A stretch of DNA of 14,431 bases from DATKDP01 sp035546335 (lineage in GTDB: Bacteria > Acidobacteriota > Thermoanaerobaculia > Gp7-AA8): contig DATKDP010000057.1 of assembly GCA_035546335.1 (NCBI GenBank), positions 1-14,431 of the forward strand, given 5' to 3'. A model generated the notes under the pieces. It was not told where the DNA came from. It worked only from the letters and a program-made list of their open reading frames with translations, and ran no database searches. Shown here piece by piece: positions 5,205 through 14,431 of the stretch (position 1 is the stretch's first letter; each line of letters opens with the position of its first letter). A program made the position numbers and the translations under genes.

Positions 5205-8200
5205 ATGTCGATGGGAAACAAACGCACGCATCTCGATCTCGCGAAGTTCCGAGGCCGTCTGCAGAAGTCGGGCGGGCGCGAATACTGGAAGAGTCTGGAG
5301 GATCTCTGGGAAGATCCCGAATTCAGTGCGCTGATCGGACAGGAGTTTCCTCAGCAGGCGATGCGTTCGGCGAATGGCTTCGATCGGCGAAACTTCCTCA
5401 AACTGATGGGAGCCTCGATCGCGTTAGGCGGCCTGGCTGCCTGCAGCCGCCCCGCCGGCGTCATCGTTCCCTACGTCGACAAACCGGAGGAGATCGTTCC
5501 GGGAAGACCACTCTTTTTCGCCACGGCAATGGCCATGGGCGGCTTCGGCAGCGGCGTGCTGGTCGAGAGTCATGAAGGCCGCCCGACCAAGATCGAGGGG
5601 AATCCGGATCATCCCGCCAGTCTCGGCGCAACGGATGCGTGGGGTCAGGCCTCGATTCTCTCGCTTTACGATCCCGATCGCTCGCAGACCGTCATGCGGC
5701 TCGGCGTCATTTCGACCTGGACCGAGTTCCAGGCGGCGCTTCAGCCGGTTCTGCAGCGCCTGCGGCAGCAGGGGGGAGCCGGACTCCGCCTGCTGACCGA
5801 AACCGTCACCTCTCCGACCCTCGGTGCCCAGATCGAAGCGTTTCTCGGAAATCATCCCGGCGCTGTGTGGCATCAGTGGGAGCCCGATTCGCTCGACAAC
5901 GTGCGCGAAGGGTCGCGTCTCGCCTTCGGCACGTATACCAACACCGTCTACCGATTCGATCAGGCGGACGTGGTCGTCTCGCTCGACTCCGATTTTCTCT
6001 CCTCCGGGCCGGGCCATGTCCGCTACACACGCGATTTCATGACGAAGCGGCGCGTCCGCTCCGACCGGAAGGAAATGAACCGCCTCTACGCGATTCACTC
6101 CACGCCGTCGCCGACGAGCTCGATTGCCGATCATCGCTTTGCGGTCCGGCCGTCGGAGGTGGAAAGCATCGCTCGCGAGCTGGCGGCCGGTCTCGGCCTC
6201 GGAGCATCGGCGGCGGCAGGTGAGCGAGCCCATTGGATTGGTGCGATCGCCCGCGATCTCCAGCAGCATCGGGGAGCGAGCATCGTCATCGCCGGGCCGG
6301 AGCAGCCGCCCGCGGTTCACGCGATTGCTCACGCGATCAACGGTGCGCTCGGAAACAGCGGGCGGACGCTCATCCACACGGACTCGCCGGAGGTGGGGCC
6401 GGTGAATCAGCTCGCCTCGATACGCCAGCTCGCCGCCGACATCGACGCGGGAAGCGTCGAGGCGCTGCTCATCATCGGCGGCAACCCGGTGTTCACTGCA
6501 CCGGCGGATCTCGCGTTCGGAGAGCGGATGAATCGGGTTCCATTCCGCGTCCGGCTGGGGGACGACTACGACGAGACCTCGCTCGTTTCTCACTGGCACC
6601 TCCCGCAGACGCACTACCTCGAGATGTGGAGTGATGTACGCGCCTTCGACGGCACCGTCTCCATCGTGCAGCCGCTGATCGCCCCTCTCTACAACGGACG
6701 CTCGCCCCACGAACTGATGGCTCTTCTCAACGATGACGCCAACGAGCCCTACGAGATCGTCAGAAGCCACTGGCGGCGACAAGCCGGCGCGGGATTCGAT
6801 CAGCTCTGGCGGGAGTCTCTCCACCGCGGCGCCATCGCCGGCTCGCCCCTTCCGGCGCGGGCGCTGACGGCGGCCATGCCTCCCCCGCCCGACTCGCCGG
6901 CTGCAGCCTCTCCGGCGCTGGAGCTGGTGTTCCGTCCCGACCCGACGATTCGAGATGGACGATTTGCCAACAACGGCTGGCTCCAGGAGCTGCCGAAACC
7001 GCTGACGAAGATCACCTGGGACAACCCAGCCCTGCTGAGCCCCTCAACCGCGGCGAAGCTCGGACTCGCCGACGGCGAGATGGTGCGGCTTCACCATCGG
7101 GGGGTGGAGATCGAGATTCCGGTCTTCCGGGTGCCGGGGCACGCGGATGACGTGGTCACTCTCCACTACGGCAACGGTCGCCGAAGAGTCGGCAGGGTGG
7201 GGGAGGGCACGGGCTTCGACGTCTATCCTCTGCGATCGTCCGCCGCGCCATGGATCGATTCGGGCGTCCGGGTCGAGAAGCTCGGGCGCACGCATCCGAT
7301 CGCCTCGACGCAGCTTCACCAGATGCTCGAGACGAGCGATTACGACCGCCGGAGTCTCGTCAAGAGCGGAACACTCGCCGGCTATCTGAAGGACCCTTCG
7401 CTGGCACCTCATCACGAAGAAGGCGCTCCCGTGCATCACGAGCAGGGGATCGATGAAGGACCGACACTCTATCCGGCCTGGAAGTACGACGGCTACGCCT
7501 GGGCGATGGCCATCGATACGAACGTCTGCACGGGGTGCAACGGCTGCGTGATCGCCTGCCAGTCGGAGAACAACATTCCGATCGTCGGCAAGGAGGAAGT
7601 GCTCAACCACCGGGAGATGCACTGGCTTCGCATCGATCATTACTACAAGGGGACGCCGGAGAGTCCCGAGAGCTTTCACCAGCCGCTTCCGTGCATGCAC
7701 TGCGAGAACGCGCCGTGCGAGCCGGTGTGCCCGGTCGAAGCGACCTCGCACAGCTCCGAAGGTCTGAACGAGATGACCTACAACCGCTGCGTCGGGACGC
7801 GCTACTGCGCCAACAACTGTCCCTACAAGGTGCGGCGATTCAATTTCTTCGACTATTCCGACTATGCGACCGAGAGTCTGAAGCCGATGCGCAACCCGGA
7901 TGTGACGGTTCGAACGCGGGGTGTGATGGAGAAATGCAGTTACTGCGTTCAGAGAATCAACCAGGCTCGCCGCGACAGCGAGAGGGAAGGACGGACGATC
8001 CGTGACGGCGAATTCACGACCGCCTGCGCTGCCGCCTGTCCGTCCGAGGCGATCGTCTTCGGCGACAAGAACGATCCGAAGAGCCTGGTCTCGCGCCTGC
8101 GCGCCGAGCCGGCGCACTACGGGCTTCTCGTCGAGCTCAACACACAGCCGCGGACGACGTATCTCGCGGCTCTCCGGAATCCGAATCCGGAGATCGAGGC

Positions 8201-8206
8201 GGAGTG

Positions 8207-8207
<1 letters not shown>
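5205..8207 (+). CDS. actB: Alternative complex III subunit ActB, Tat-exported iron-sulfur protein
   Basis: A 1000-residue fusion of a molybdopterin-oxidoreductase-like region and an NrfC-like iron-sulfur region. The N-terminal 60 residues (EYWKSLEDLWEDPEF...EFP) precede a twin-arginine signal R61-R62-N-F-L-K, the unusual internal Tat signal typical of this family. The signal ends in L77-A-A-C80, a lipobox, so a lipid anchor is likely. Residues about 90-740 resemble the molybdenum enzymes, but known ACIII ActB has no molybdenum cofactor. Ferredoxin motifs follow: C775/778/781/785, C830/833/838/842, C862/868/872 and C911/914 with C941/945. Known homologues hold three [4Fe-4S] and one [3Fe-4S] cluster. 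The protein would accept electrons from the quinol site of ActC. A purine-rich AGAGGAG lies before the ATG. The stop overlaps the actC start by one base. Confidence 0.94.
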
Positions 8208-9606
<1,399 letters not shown>

Positions 9607-9610
<4 letters not shown>

Positions 9611-10146
9611 AGCACAATTACCCGACGTACGGAATCCTCGCCGAGTTCGACGACCCGAACGCGCTCATCGCCGCCGTGCGCCGCGCTCGCGAAGAGGGAT
9701 ACACGGCGATGGATGCCTACACGCCCTTCCCCGTCGAAGGTCTCGCCGAGGAGATCGGATTCCATCACTCGCGACTCCCGCTGGTCGTTCTCATCGGCGG
9801 GATCATCGGCTGCGCCGGCGGCTTTTTCATGCAGTATTACGCGTCGGTGATCAGCTATCCGCTGAACATCGGCGGAAAGCCGCTCAACAGCTGGCCAGCG
9901 TTCATTCCGATCACCTTCGAGATGACCATTCTGGTCGCCGCACTTGCCGCGGTCTTCGGCATGCTGGCATTGAACGGCCTTCCGATGCCGTACCATCCCG
10001 TGTTCAACGTGGAGCGTTTCGTCTTTGCGACACGCGATCAGTTCTTCCTCTGCATCGAATCGCGTGATCCGAAGTTCGACAGGGGCAGAACGAAGGAATT
10101 CCTTCAGAGCCTGCAACCACTCGAGGTGTCCGATGTACCGTGGTGA
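9607..10146 (+). CDS. actD: Alternative complex III subunit ActD (DUF3341 family)
   Basis: A 179-residue protein with a cytoplasmic-type N-terminal domain (YGILAEFDDPNALIAAVRRAREEGYTAMDAYTPFPVEG, a DUF3341 hallmark) and two membrane helices at about 59-79 and 98-122. A soluble C-terminal stretch continues FVFATRDQFFLCIESRDPKFD. ActD is a heme-free structural subunit that packs against ActC in known ACIII. Length is normal for the family. The ATG overlaps the actC stop by four bases, which suggests translational coupling. Its own end overlaps actE by 14 bases. Confidence 0.92.
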
Positions 10147-10756
10147 CGACGGGAAGAGACGCGACAGGAGAGCGGCCTGCGCCGCGCGTCTCGTCGCGCT
10201 CACGATCATTCTGCTCGGGGCCGCGTGCCGCCCGCCGCAGGAAATGGCGGATCAACCTCGCTACGATCCTTACGAGCCGAGCCGTTTCTTCGAGGACGGA
10301 ATGTCGGCGAGGCCGCTCGTTCCCGGAACGATTGCCAGGGGAATGATGCGCGACGACACGTTCCTCTACGAAGGGAAGCTCGGCGGAGAGCTCGTCGATG
10401 CCTTCCCCTTCGTGCCCGACGGCGCGGTGCTGGCGCGAGGACGAGATCGGTACGACATCTATTGCTCGATGTGTCACGGGCGATCCGGTTACGGTGACGG
10501 CATGATCGTCCGGCGCGGCTTCCGCGCTCCATCCTCGTTCCACGTCGATCGGCTCCGCGGCGAGCGCGTCGGCCATTTCTTCGATGTCATCACCAACGGC
10601 TTCGGTGCGATGCCTCCCTACCGGACGATGATTCCGGTCGAGGATCGATGGGCGATCGTCGCCTACATCCGTGTGCTGCAGCACAGCCAGAACGTCCCGT
10701 TGCACGAGATCCCGCCGGAAGCACGCGCCGATCTCCAGTTAGAGGAGGTGCGATGA
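10133..10756 (+). CDS. actE: Alternative complex III subunit ActE, monoheme cytochrome c, probable lipoprotein
   Basis: A 207-residue c-type cytochrome. The N-terminus is rich in Arg/Lys, then a hydrophobic stretch (20-30) ends in G-A-A-C32, which suggests a lipid-modified cysteine; glycine at -3 is not the preferred residue. The heme site is C111-S-M-C114-H115 and the likely axial methionine is M160 in GAMPPY. ActE takes electrons from ActA and hands them to the oxidase or a soluble cytochrome. I start at ATG 10133 because it places the signal sequence at the N-terminus and follows GAGGTG (10123-10128). Upstream codons in frame would add a charged stretch inside actD. actF overlaps the end by four bases. 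Confidence 0.92.
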   Translation: MYRGDDGKRRDRRAACAARLVALTIILLGAACRPPQEMADQPRYDPYEPSRFFEDGMSARPLVPGTIARGMMRDDTFLYEGKLGGELVDAFPFVPDGAVLARGRDRYDIYCSMCHGRSGYGDGMIVRRGFRAPSSFHVDRLRGERVGHFFDVITNGFGAMPPYRTMIPVEDRWAIVAYIRVLQHSQNVPLHEIPPEARADLQLEEVR

Positions 10757-11931
10757 ACGGGGCGGCGGAGAACGGTTCGATGCGGCTCGAAGGCTTTCAA
10801 AAGCCCGCGCTGATCGCCGGAATCATCGGCGTGGTGGTCTCGGCTGCCGGCGCGGTCGTCGCGCCGGTCGAGCTCTTCCGCTCGTACCTGATCGCCTTCG
10901 TCTTCATCACTTCGCTCTCGGTCGGATCGCTGGCGGTGCTGATGCTCCAGTATCTGACCGGCGGAGTGTGGGGGGTTCTGCTCAGGCGGCCGCTCGAGGC
11001 GGCGGCCCGCGTGCTTCCTTTCACCGCAGTCGCTTTCATTCCGGTGATCTTCGGGATTCACTCGATTTACGAATGGTCGCACGAGGACGTCGTGCGGACC
11101 GACGCTCTGCTGCACCAGAAGGCGGCTTATCTCAATACGCCGTTCTTCATCCTGCGAAGCGCGATCTACTTCGCGCTCTGGCTCACCGCGACGTGGCTCC
11201 TCACGCGATGGTCGGTGCGGCAGGAGAGGGCCGATGAGCCGTCGCCCTGGCGAGGGCTGAAGATGCGCCACGTCAGTGCTGCGGGACTCATCATCCTCGC
11301 GCTCACGCTGACGTTCGCCTCCGTCGACTGGCTGATGTCGATCACCCCGCACTGGTTCTCGACGATGTACGGGCTCTCCTTCATGATCGCCACCGCGCTC
11401 ACCGCGTTCGCCTTCGTCGTCATCGTCGCCGTTCTTCTCGCCCGCGACGAGCCTTTCGCGAGCATCGTCGAGCCCGGCAATTTCCGCGACTTCGGGAATC
11501 TGCTCTTCGCCTTCGTCATGCTGTGGGCCTACACGACCTTCGGCGAGTTCCTGCTGATCTGGTACGGCAACCTTCGCGAGGAAGTGCCCTGGTATCTCGT
11601 GCGGTCGCGTGGGGGGTGGGGATTCGTCTCCCTCCTTCTGATCGTCTTCCACTTCTTCCTTCCGTTTTTCGTCCTGCTCATGCGCGCGATCAAGGACCGG
11701 CCGAGGACCGTGGGGATGGTCGCCGCGCTGGTGCTGGCGATGCGCTTCGTTCACATCGTCTGGCTGGTTCGTCCGAACTACGATGCAACCTTCCGCCTTC
11801 ACTGGCTCGATCCGGTGACTCTGGTGGGTCTGTTCGGCCTCTGGCTCTACTTCTTCATCGGGCAGCTCCGGAGAAAACCGTTGCTGCCGCAGTACGAGCC
11901 GTACGTGCAGGAGGCGACGAGCCATGCCTGA
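10753..11931 (+). CDS. actF: Alternative complex III subunit ActF, NrfD-like membrane protein
   Basis: A 392-residue polytopic membrane protein, distantly related to ActC, with roughly ten hydrophobic segments starting near residue 18. Recognisable family parts are the FGIHSIYEWSHED stretch, ASVDWLMSITPHWFSTMYG, and FGEFLLIWYGNLREEVPWY. In known ACIII, ActF mirrors ActC, lies in the membrane beside it and probably supports proton movement or structure rather than the main quinol reaction. The start at 10753 overlaps the actE stop as ATGA and has the best ribosome binding site in the window, AGGAGG at 10743-10748. Longer frames beginning upstream would read through the end of actE and are rejected. 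The next gene overlaps by eight bases. Confidence 0.92.
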   Translation: MNGAAENGSMRLEGFQKPALIAGIIGVVVSAAGAVVAPVELFRSYLIAFVFITSLSVGSLAVLMLQYLTGGVWGVLLRRPLEAAARVLPFTAVAFIPVIFGIHSIYEWSHEDVVRTDALLHQKAAYLNTPFFILRSAIYFALWLTATWLLTRWSVRQERADEPSPWRGLKMRHVSAAGLIILALTLTFASVDWLMSITPHWFSTMYGLSFMIATALTAFAFVVIVAVLLARDEPFASIVEPGNFRDFGNLLFAFVMLWAYTTFGEFLLIWYGNLREEVPWYLVRSRGGWGFVSLLLIVFHFFLPFFVLLMRAIKDRPRTVGMVAALVLAMRFVHIVWLVRPNYDATFRLHWLDPVTLVGLFGLWLYFFIGQLRRKPLLPQYEPYVQEATSHA

Positions 11932-12433
11932 GATGCACGATCACAACACGGAAGTCCACCACGAAGAGAGCGACGTCAACGTCCGCGCGATTCTATGGTT
12001 CGTCGCGATCTTCATCGCGGTCGCGATCGTCGTTCATCTTGCCGTCGCCTGGCTCTTCTTCCAGTTCCGCGATCGGGCACAGGGGCGTCAGGGTCCCCCG
12101 GTGACCATGGTGAGCGATGTCGAGCCGCCTGCGCCGCCCTCGCCGCGCCTCCAGCCTTTCCCTCAGGCTCTTCCTCCCTTCCCCGGAACGACCGAAGAAT
12201 CGATCGTCGCCGACACGCCGACCGTCGATATGATCCGTCTGAATCAGGAGCAGGACACCCTGCTGGGCAGCTACGGCTGGGTGGATCGCGAGGAGGGAAT
12301 CGTTCGGATTCCGATCGACGAGGCGATCAGGCAGGTTGCCGAGCGCGGGTTGCCGGTTCGCCCGCAGCAGCCGGACTCGAAGGGTCAGACCGAAACTCTG
12401 CTACCTCAGACTCCGGAGGAGAGTCCGCAATGA
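11924..12433 (+). CDS. Conserved single-span membrane protein between ActF and Sco, function unknown
   Basis: A 169-residue protein. The N-terminus is histidine- and acid-rich (HDHNTEVHHEESDVN), then one membrane helix at about 23-45, a proline-rich linker (about 60-90), and a C-terminal segment with SYGWVDREEGIVRIPIDEAI...ERGLP. From memory, proteins with this EESDVN-R-ILWF start and YGWVDR-x2-GIVRIPI block recur beside ACIII and caa3-type oxidase genes in Acidobacteriota and relatives, but I know no assigned function. It has no heme motif and no cysteine. Position suggests a small subunit, assembly factor or tether between ACIII and the oxidase; this is inference. ATG 11924 has AGGAGG at 11909-11914, nine bases away. 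ATG 11933 would be too far. It overlaps actF by eight and the Sco gene by four bases. Confidence 0.85.
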   Translation: MPEMHDHNTEVHHEESDVNVRAILWFVAIFIAVAIVVHLAVAWLFFQFRDRAQGRQGPPVTMVSDVEPPAPPSPRLQPFPQALPPFPGTTEESIVADTPTVDMIRLNQEQDTLLGSYGWVDREEGIVRIPIDEAIRQVAERGLPVRPQQPDSKGQTETLLPQTPEESPQ

Positions 12434-13257
12434 GAAGGTCGCTGTTCACCCTGATCGCGATCTTCGCGGCATCGATCGCACAGTCGCAGGACTTCCTCTC
12501 GTCGAGCGGGCCGAAGGATCCGATCCGGATCAACCAGCGGCTGAATCAGCAGATCCCGCTCGATCTCGAGTTTCTCGATGAGAGCGGAGCCAGGGTTACG
12601 CTGGGAGACTACTTCGGACGCAAACCGGTCGTGCTCTCGCTCGTATACTTCCGCTGTCCGATGCTCTGCAACATCGTGCTCGACGGGCTGACTGCCTCGC
12701 TCGCCAACATACGACTCGACATGGGAGAGGCCTACGAGGTGATCAGCGTCAGTTTCGATCCGCGGGACACACCCGCTGCGGCCCGGGAAAAGAAAGAGAT
12801 CTTCACGCGCAGGTATGGTCGTCCCGGGGCGGAGAGCGCATGGCATTTTCTCACCGGCGATCAGCGCACGATTCGCGAGCTGACGAACGCCGTCGGTTTC
12901 CACTACGAGTGGGACGAGAAAAGCGGACAGTTCGCGCACGGAAGCGGGATCGTGGTGCTCACCCCCGAGGGGAAGATCGCACGCTACTTCTACGGCATCG
13001 ACTATCCGGCGCGCGATCTGCGCCTGGCTCTGGTCGAAGCCTCGTCGGGGAAGATCGGATCGCTGACGGATCAGATTCTCCTTCTCTGTTTCCACTACGA
13101 TCCTGCCACCGGAAAATACAGCAGAATCGCAATGAACGTGGTGCGTGCGGGAGGCGTCGTGACGCTCCTGGGCATCGCAGGGTTTGCGTTCGTGATGGTT
13201 CGAAGGGATCGGCGCAGCGCCGGTCAGACGGAACGAGATCGATACGATGGTCAATGA
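12430..13257 (+). CDS. Sco/SenC family copper chaperone for the oxidase CuA site
   Basis: A 275-residue exported thioredoxin-fold protein. A signal sequence covers about 1-19 (cleavage likely near SQA-like AQSQ). The copper ligands of the Sco family are all present: C76-P-M-L-C80 in YFRCPMLC, and H170 in FAHGSG. Other family blocks are SVSFDPRDTP and GIDYPARDLRLAL. Sco proteins sit outside the cytoplasmic membrane and load or reduce the CuA site of oxidase subunit II, which fits coxB being the next gene. A second hydrophobic segment near 235-254, followed by VRRDRR, looks like a C-terminal membrane anchor, unlike the N-terminal anchor of classical Sco1. The ATG overlaps the previous stop by four bases and has GGAGGAG at 12415-12421. 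coxB begins 11 bases inside its end. Confidence 0.92.
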   Translation: MRRSLFTLIAIFAASIAQSQDFLSSSGPKDPIRINQRLNQQIPLDLEFLDESGARVTLGDYFGRKPVVLSLVYFRCPMLCNIVLDGLTASLANIRLDMGEAYEVISVSFDPRDTPAAAREKKEIFTRRYGRPGAESAWHFLTGDQRTIRELTNAVGFHYEWDEKSGQFAHGSGIVVLTPEGKIARYFYGIDYPARDLRLALVEASSGKIGSLTDQILLLCFHYDPATGKYSRIAMNVVRAGGVVTLLGIAGFAFVMVRRDRRSAGQTERDRYDGQ

Positions 13258-14296
13258 TTTTCCACTCTTTCCGCGAGTCGCCTCGAGCACGGCGTCCGAC
13301 GTCGACCTTCTCTACTTCTTTCTGGTCGCCGTCTGCGGTGCCATGGCACTTCTCGTGTTCGTGCTGATCATCTACTTCGCGATCAAATACCGGCGGAGCC
13401 CCGCAAACGAGGAGGCGATCGACTATCACGCGCCGAAATGGCTCGAGCTGGGCGTCATCGGCGTCTGGCTCGTCCTCTTCATGGCGATGTTCCTCTGGGG
13501 GGCGCACGTCTTTTTCATCACCTCGCGCCCGCCGGACGACGCCATCGAGATCTACGGTACCGCCCGGCAATGGATGTGGAAGTTTCAGCACATGGAAGGA
13601 CAGCGGGAGATCAATCAGCTCCACGTTCCGGTCGGGCAGCCGGTGAAGATCACCCTGGCGTCCGAAGACGTGATCCACAGCTTCTTCGTCCCCGATTTCA
13701 GGGTCAAGAGAGACGTGATTCCGAATCGCTACACGACGGTCTGGTTCACTGCGACGAAGAGCGGCCGATATCATCTGTACTGCACCGAGTACTGCGGCAC
13801 GGAACATTCGAAGATGATCGGCTGGGTGACGGTGATGGAACCGAGCGAGTACCAGATATGGGCCGCCGGCGGCACGGCGGAAGGCTCACCCGCGGCGCAG
13901 GGTCGCAAGCTGTTCGAGCGATACGCCTGCCACACCTGTCACACCGCCGACACCCAGGCCCGCGGGCCGGTCCTCACGGACCTCTTTGGAAGCATCGTGA
14001 CGCTCCAGGACGGACGCCAGGTCGTGGCCGACGAGAGCTACATCCGCGAGTCGATTCTCGATCCGCAGATGAAGGTCGTCCGCGGATTCCAGCCGGTGAT
14101 GCCGTCGTTTCGCAACCAGTTGAACGAGGCGGAGGCTCTGCAGCTCGTGGCCTACATCAAGTCGCTCGGGGCGGGCGCCGAGCAGCCGTCCACCGCACCT
14201 GAGGCGCCCGGCACCACCACTGCCGCCAGCCCAACCGCCGCGGGGGAGCAGGTGCAGAGCGAGCCTGAACAGAATCGAGACGCAAGCATTCGGTAG
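13247..14296 (+). CDS. coxB: Cytochrome c oxidase subunit II with fused cytochrome c domain (caa3 type)
   Basis: A 349-residue subunit II. Two membrane helices (about 21-46 and 67-91) are followed by a cupredoxin domain with the CuA ligands H144 (VIHSFFVP), C179, E181, C183, H187 and M190 in CTEYCGTEHSKM. A cytochrome c domain follows, with heme site C228-H-T-C231-H232 and likely ligand M285 in VMPSF. The domain fusion defines caa3-type oxidases: the fused heme takes electrons directly from the donor, here probably ActE, and passes them to CuA and then subunit I. After residue 305 the tail is low complexity, rich in Ala, Pro, Thr and Glu. The start overlaps the Sco gene by 11 bases; no cleavable signal is evident. 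coxA follows after 25 bases. Confidence 0.95.
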   Translation: MVNDFPLFPRVASSTASDVDLLYFFLVAVCGAMALLVFVLIIYFAIKYRRSPANEEAIDYHAPKWLELGVIGVWLVLFMAMFLWGAHVFFITSRPPDDAIEIYGTARQWMWKFQHMEGQREINQLHVPVGQPVKITLASEDVIHSFFVPDFRVKRDVIPNRYTTVWFTATKSGRYHLYCTEYCGTEHSKMIGWVTVMEPSEYQIWAAGGTAEGSPAAQGRKLFERYACHTCHTADTQARGPVLTDLFGSIVTLQDGRQVVADESYIRESILDPQMKVVRGFQPVMPSFRNQLNEAEALQLVAYIKSLGAGAEQPSTAPEAPGTTTAASPTAAGEQVQSEPEQNRDASIR

Positions 14297-14321
14297 AGAG
14301 AAGGGACGACAGGGCACGACG

Positions 14322-14431
14322 ATGACGACTGCTGTAACCGATCCCGGAGCACCGCAGCTCGCCGAAGGGAAGCCGAACTATCTGAACGAAGAGTACGGAG
14401 TCATGTCCTGGCTCCTGACGATCGATCACAA
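14322..14431 (+). CDS. coxA: Cytochrome c oxidase subunit I, 5' end only
   Basis: The first 36 codons are seen and the gene runs off the window. The translation starts MTTAVTDPG and reaches NEEYGVMSWLLTIDH, the well-known opening of heme-copper oxidase subunit I just before the first membrane helix (GVMSWLLTIDHKRIG in homologues). Subunit I would hold heme a and the heme a3-CuB site that reduces oxygen and pumps protons. The ATG has AGGG at 14311-14314, a modest ribosome binding site. It directly follows coxB in the same operon. Heme type and proton-pathway residues cannot be judged from this fragment. Confidence 0.9.
   Translation, partial: MTTAVTDPGAPQLAEGKPNYLNEEYGVMSWLLTIDH

Noticed and set aside
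4368..5231. Long minus-strand frame opposite actA and its leader
   Set aside because: It is the shadow of a clear pentaheme cytochrome gene; no recognisable motif or start context.
5424..6824. Long minus-strand frame of 466 codons opposite actB
   Set aside because: High-GC codon bias on the + strand opens the opposite frame. Composition is Arg/Asp/Val-rich and no family is recognisable, whereas actB is certain.
7788..7822. Irregular cysteine spacing C862-x5-C868 in ActB
   Set aside because: It looked like a damaged ferredoxin motif, but the CVGTRYCANNCPYKVRRFN block is, from memory, the normal form in ActB proteins.
10025..10132. Upstream extension of actE
   Set aside because: It would add a charged stretch inside actD and bury the signal sequence; ATG 10133 has a ribosome binding site and gives an N-terminal lipoprotein-like signal.

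Overview
The window is a high-GC bacterial chromosome segment with every supported gene on the + strand. The encoded apparatus (alternative complex III, a Sco copper chaperone and a caa3-type oxidase with a heme c domain fused to subunit II) points to an aerobic or facultatively aerobic Gram-negative bacterium. The gene order and the style of the intergenic repeats, which include a 'tcaggatgac'-type motif, remind me of Acidobacteriota (Thermoanaerobaculia-like genomes). That placement is inference from memory; no 16S or marker phylogeny is available here.

Region 1 (1-876) is the 3' part of a periplasmic 5'-nucleotidase / cyclic phosphodiesterase-like gene. Its last codons have been replaced or extended by four in-frame copies of a 21-bp purine-rich repeat, and its stop codon lies inside a second, dispersed repeat. 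Region 2 (877-1207) is a repeat-filled spacer: two copies of a ~70-bp direct repeat, plus pyrimidine tracts that are reverse complements of the purine tract in the gene. Region 3 (1208-3961) is a secreted two-module M16 zinc peptidase. Region 4 (3962-4541) is a second repeat-rich spacer. It holds a strong hairpin just after the peptidase gene, two tandem ~120-bp repeats each carrying a small hairpin, and then a unique leader with a perfect Crp/Fnr-like palindrome.

Region 5 (4542-14431) is one tightly packed respiratory operon: actA, actB, actC, actD, actE, actF, an unnamed conserved membrane-anchored gene, a Sco gene, coxB and the start of coxA. Seven successive junctions, from actB/actC to Sco/coxB, overlap by 1-14 bases. 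The two remaining gaps are 18 and 25 bases.

Together these genes would build a respiratory chain from quinol to oxygen. ActC and ActF are the quinone-related membrane subunits. ActB carries the iron-sulfur clusters. ActA (five hemes) and ActE (one heme) are the c-type cytochromes. CoxB receives electrons through its own heme c and CuA, and CoxA reduces oxygen. Sco would deliver copper to CuA. The unnamed gene between actF and Sco is the least understood member. The most useful items to follow up are that gene, the repeat-generated C-terminus of the nucleotidase, and the palindrome upstream of actA.
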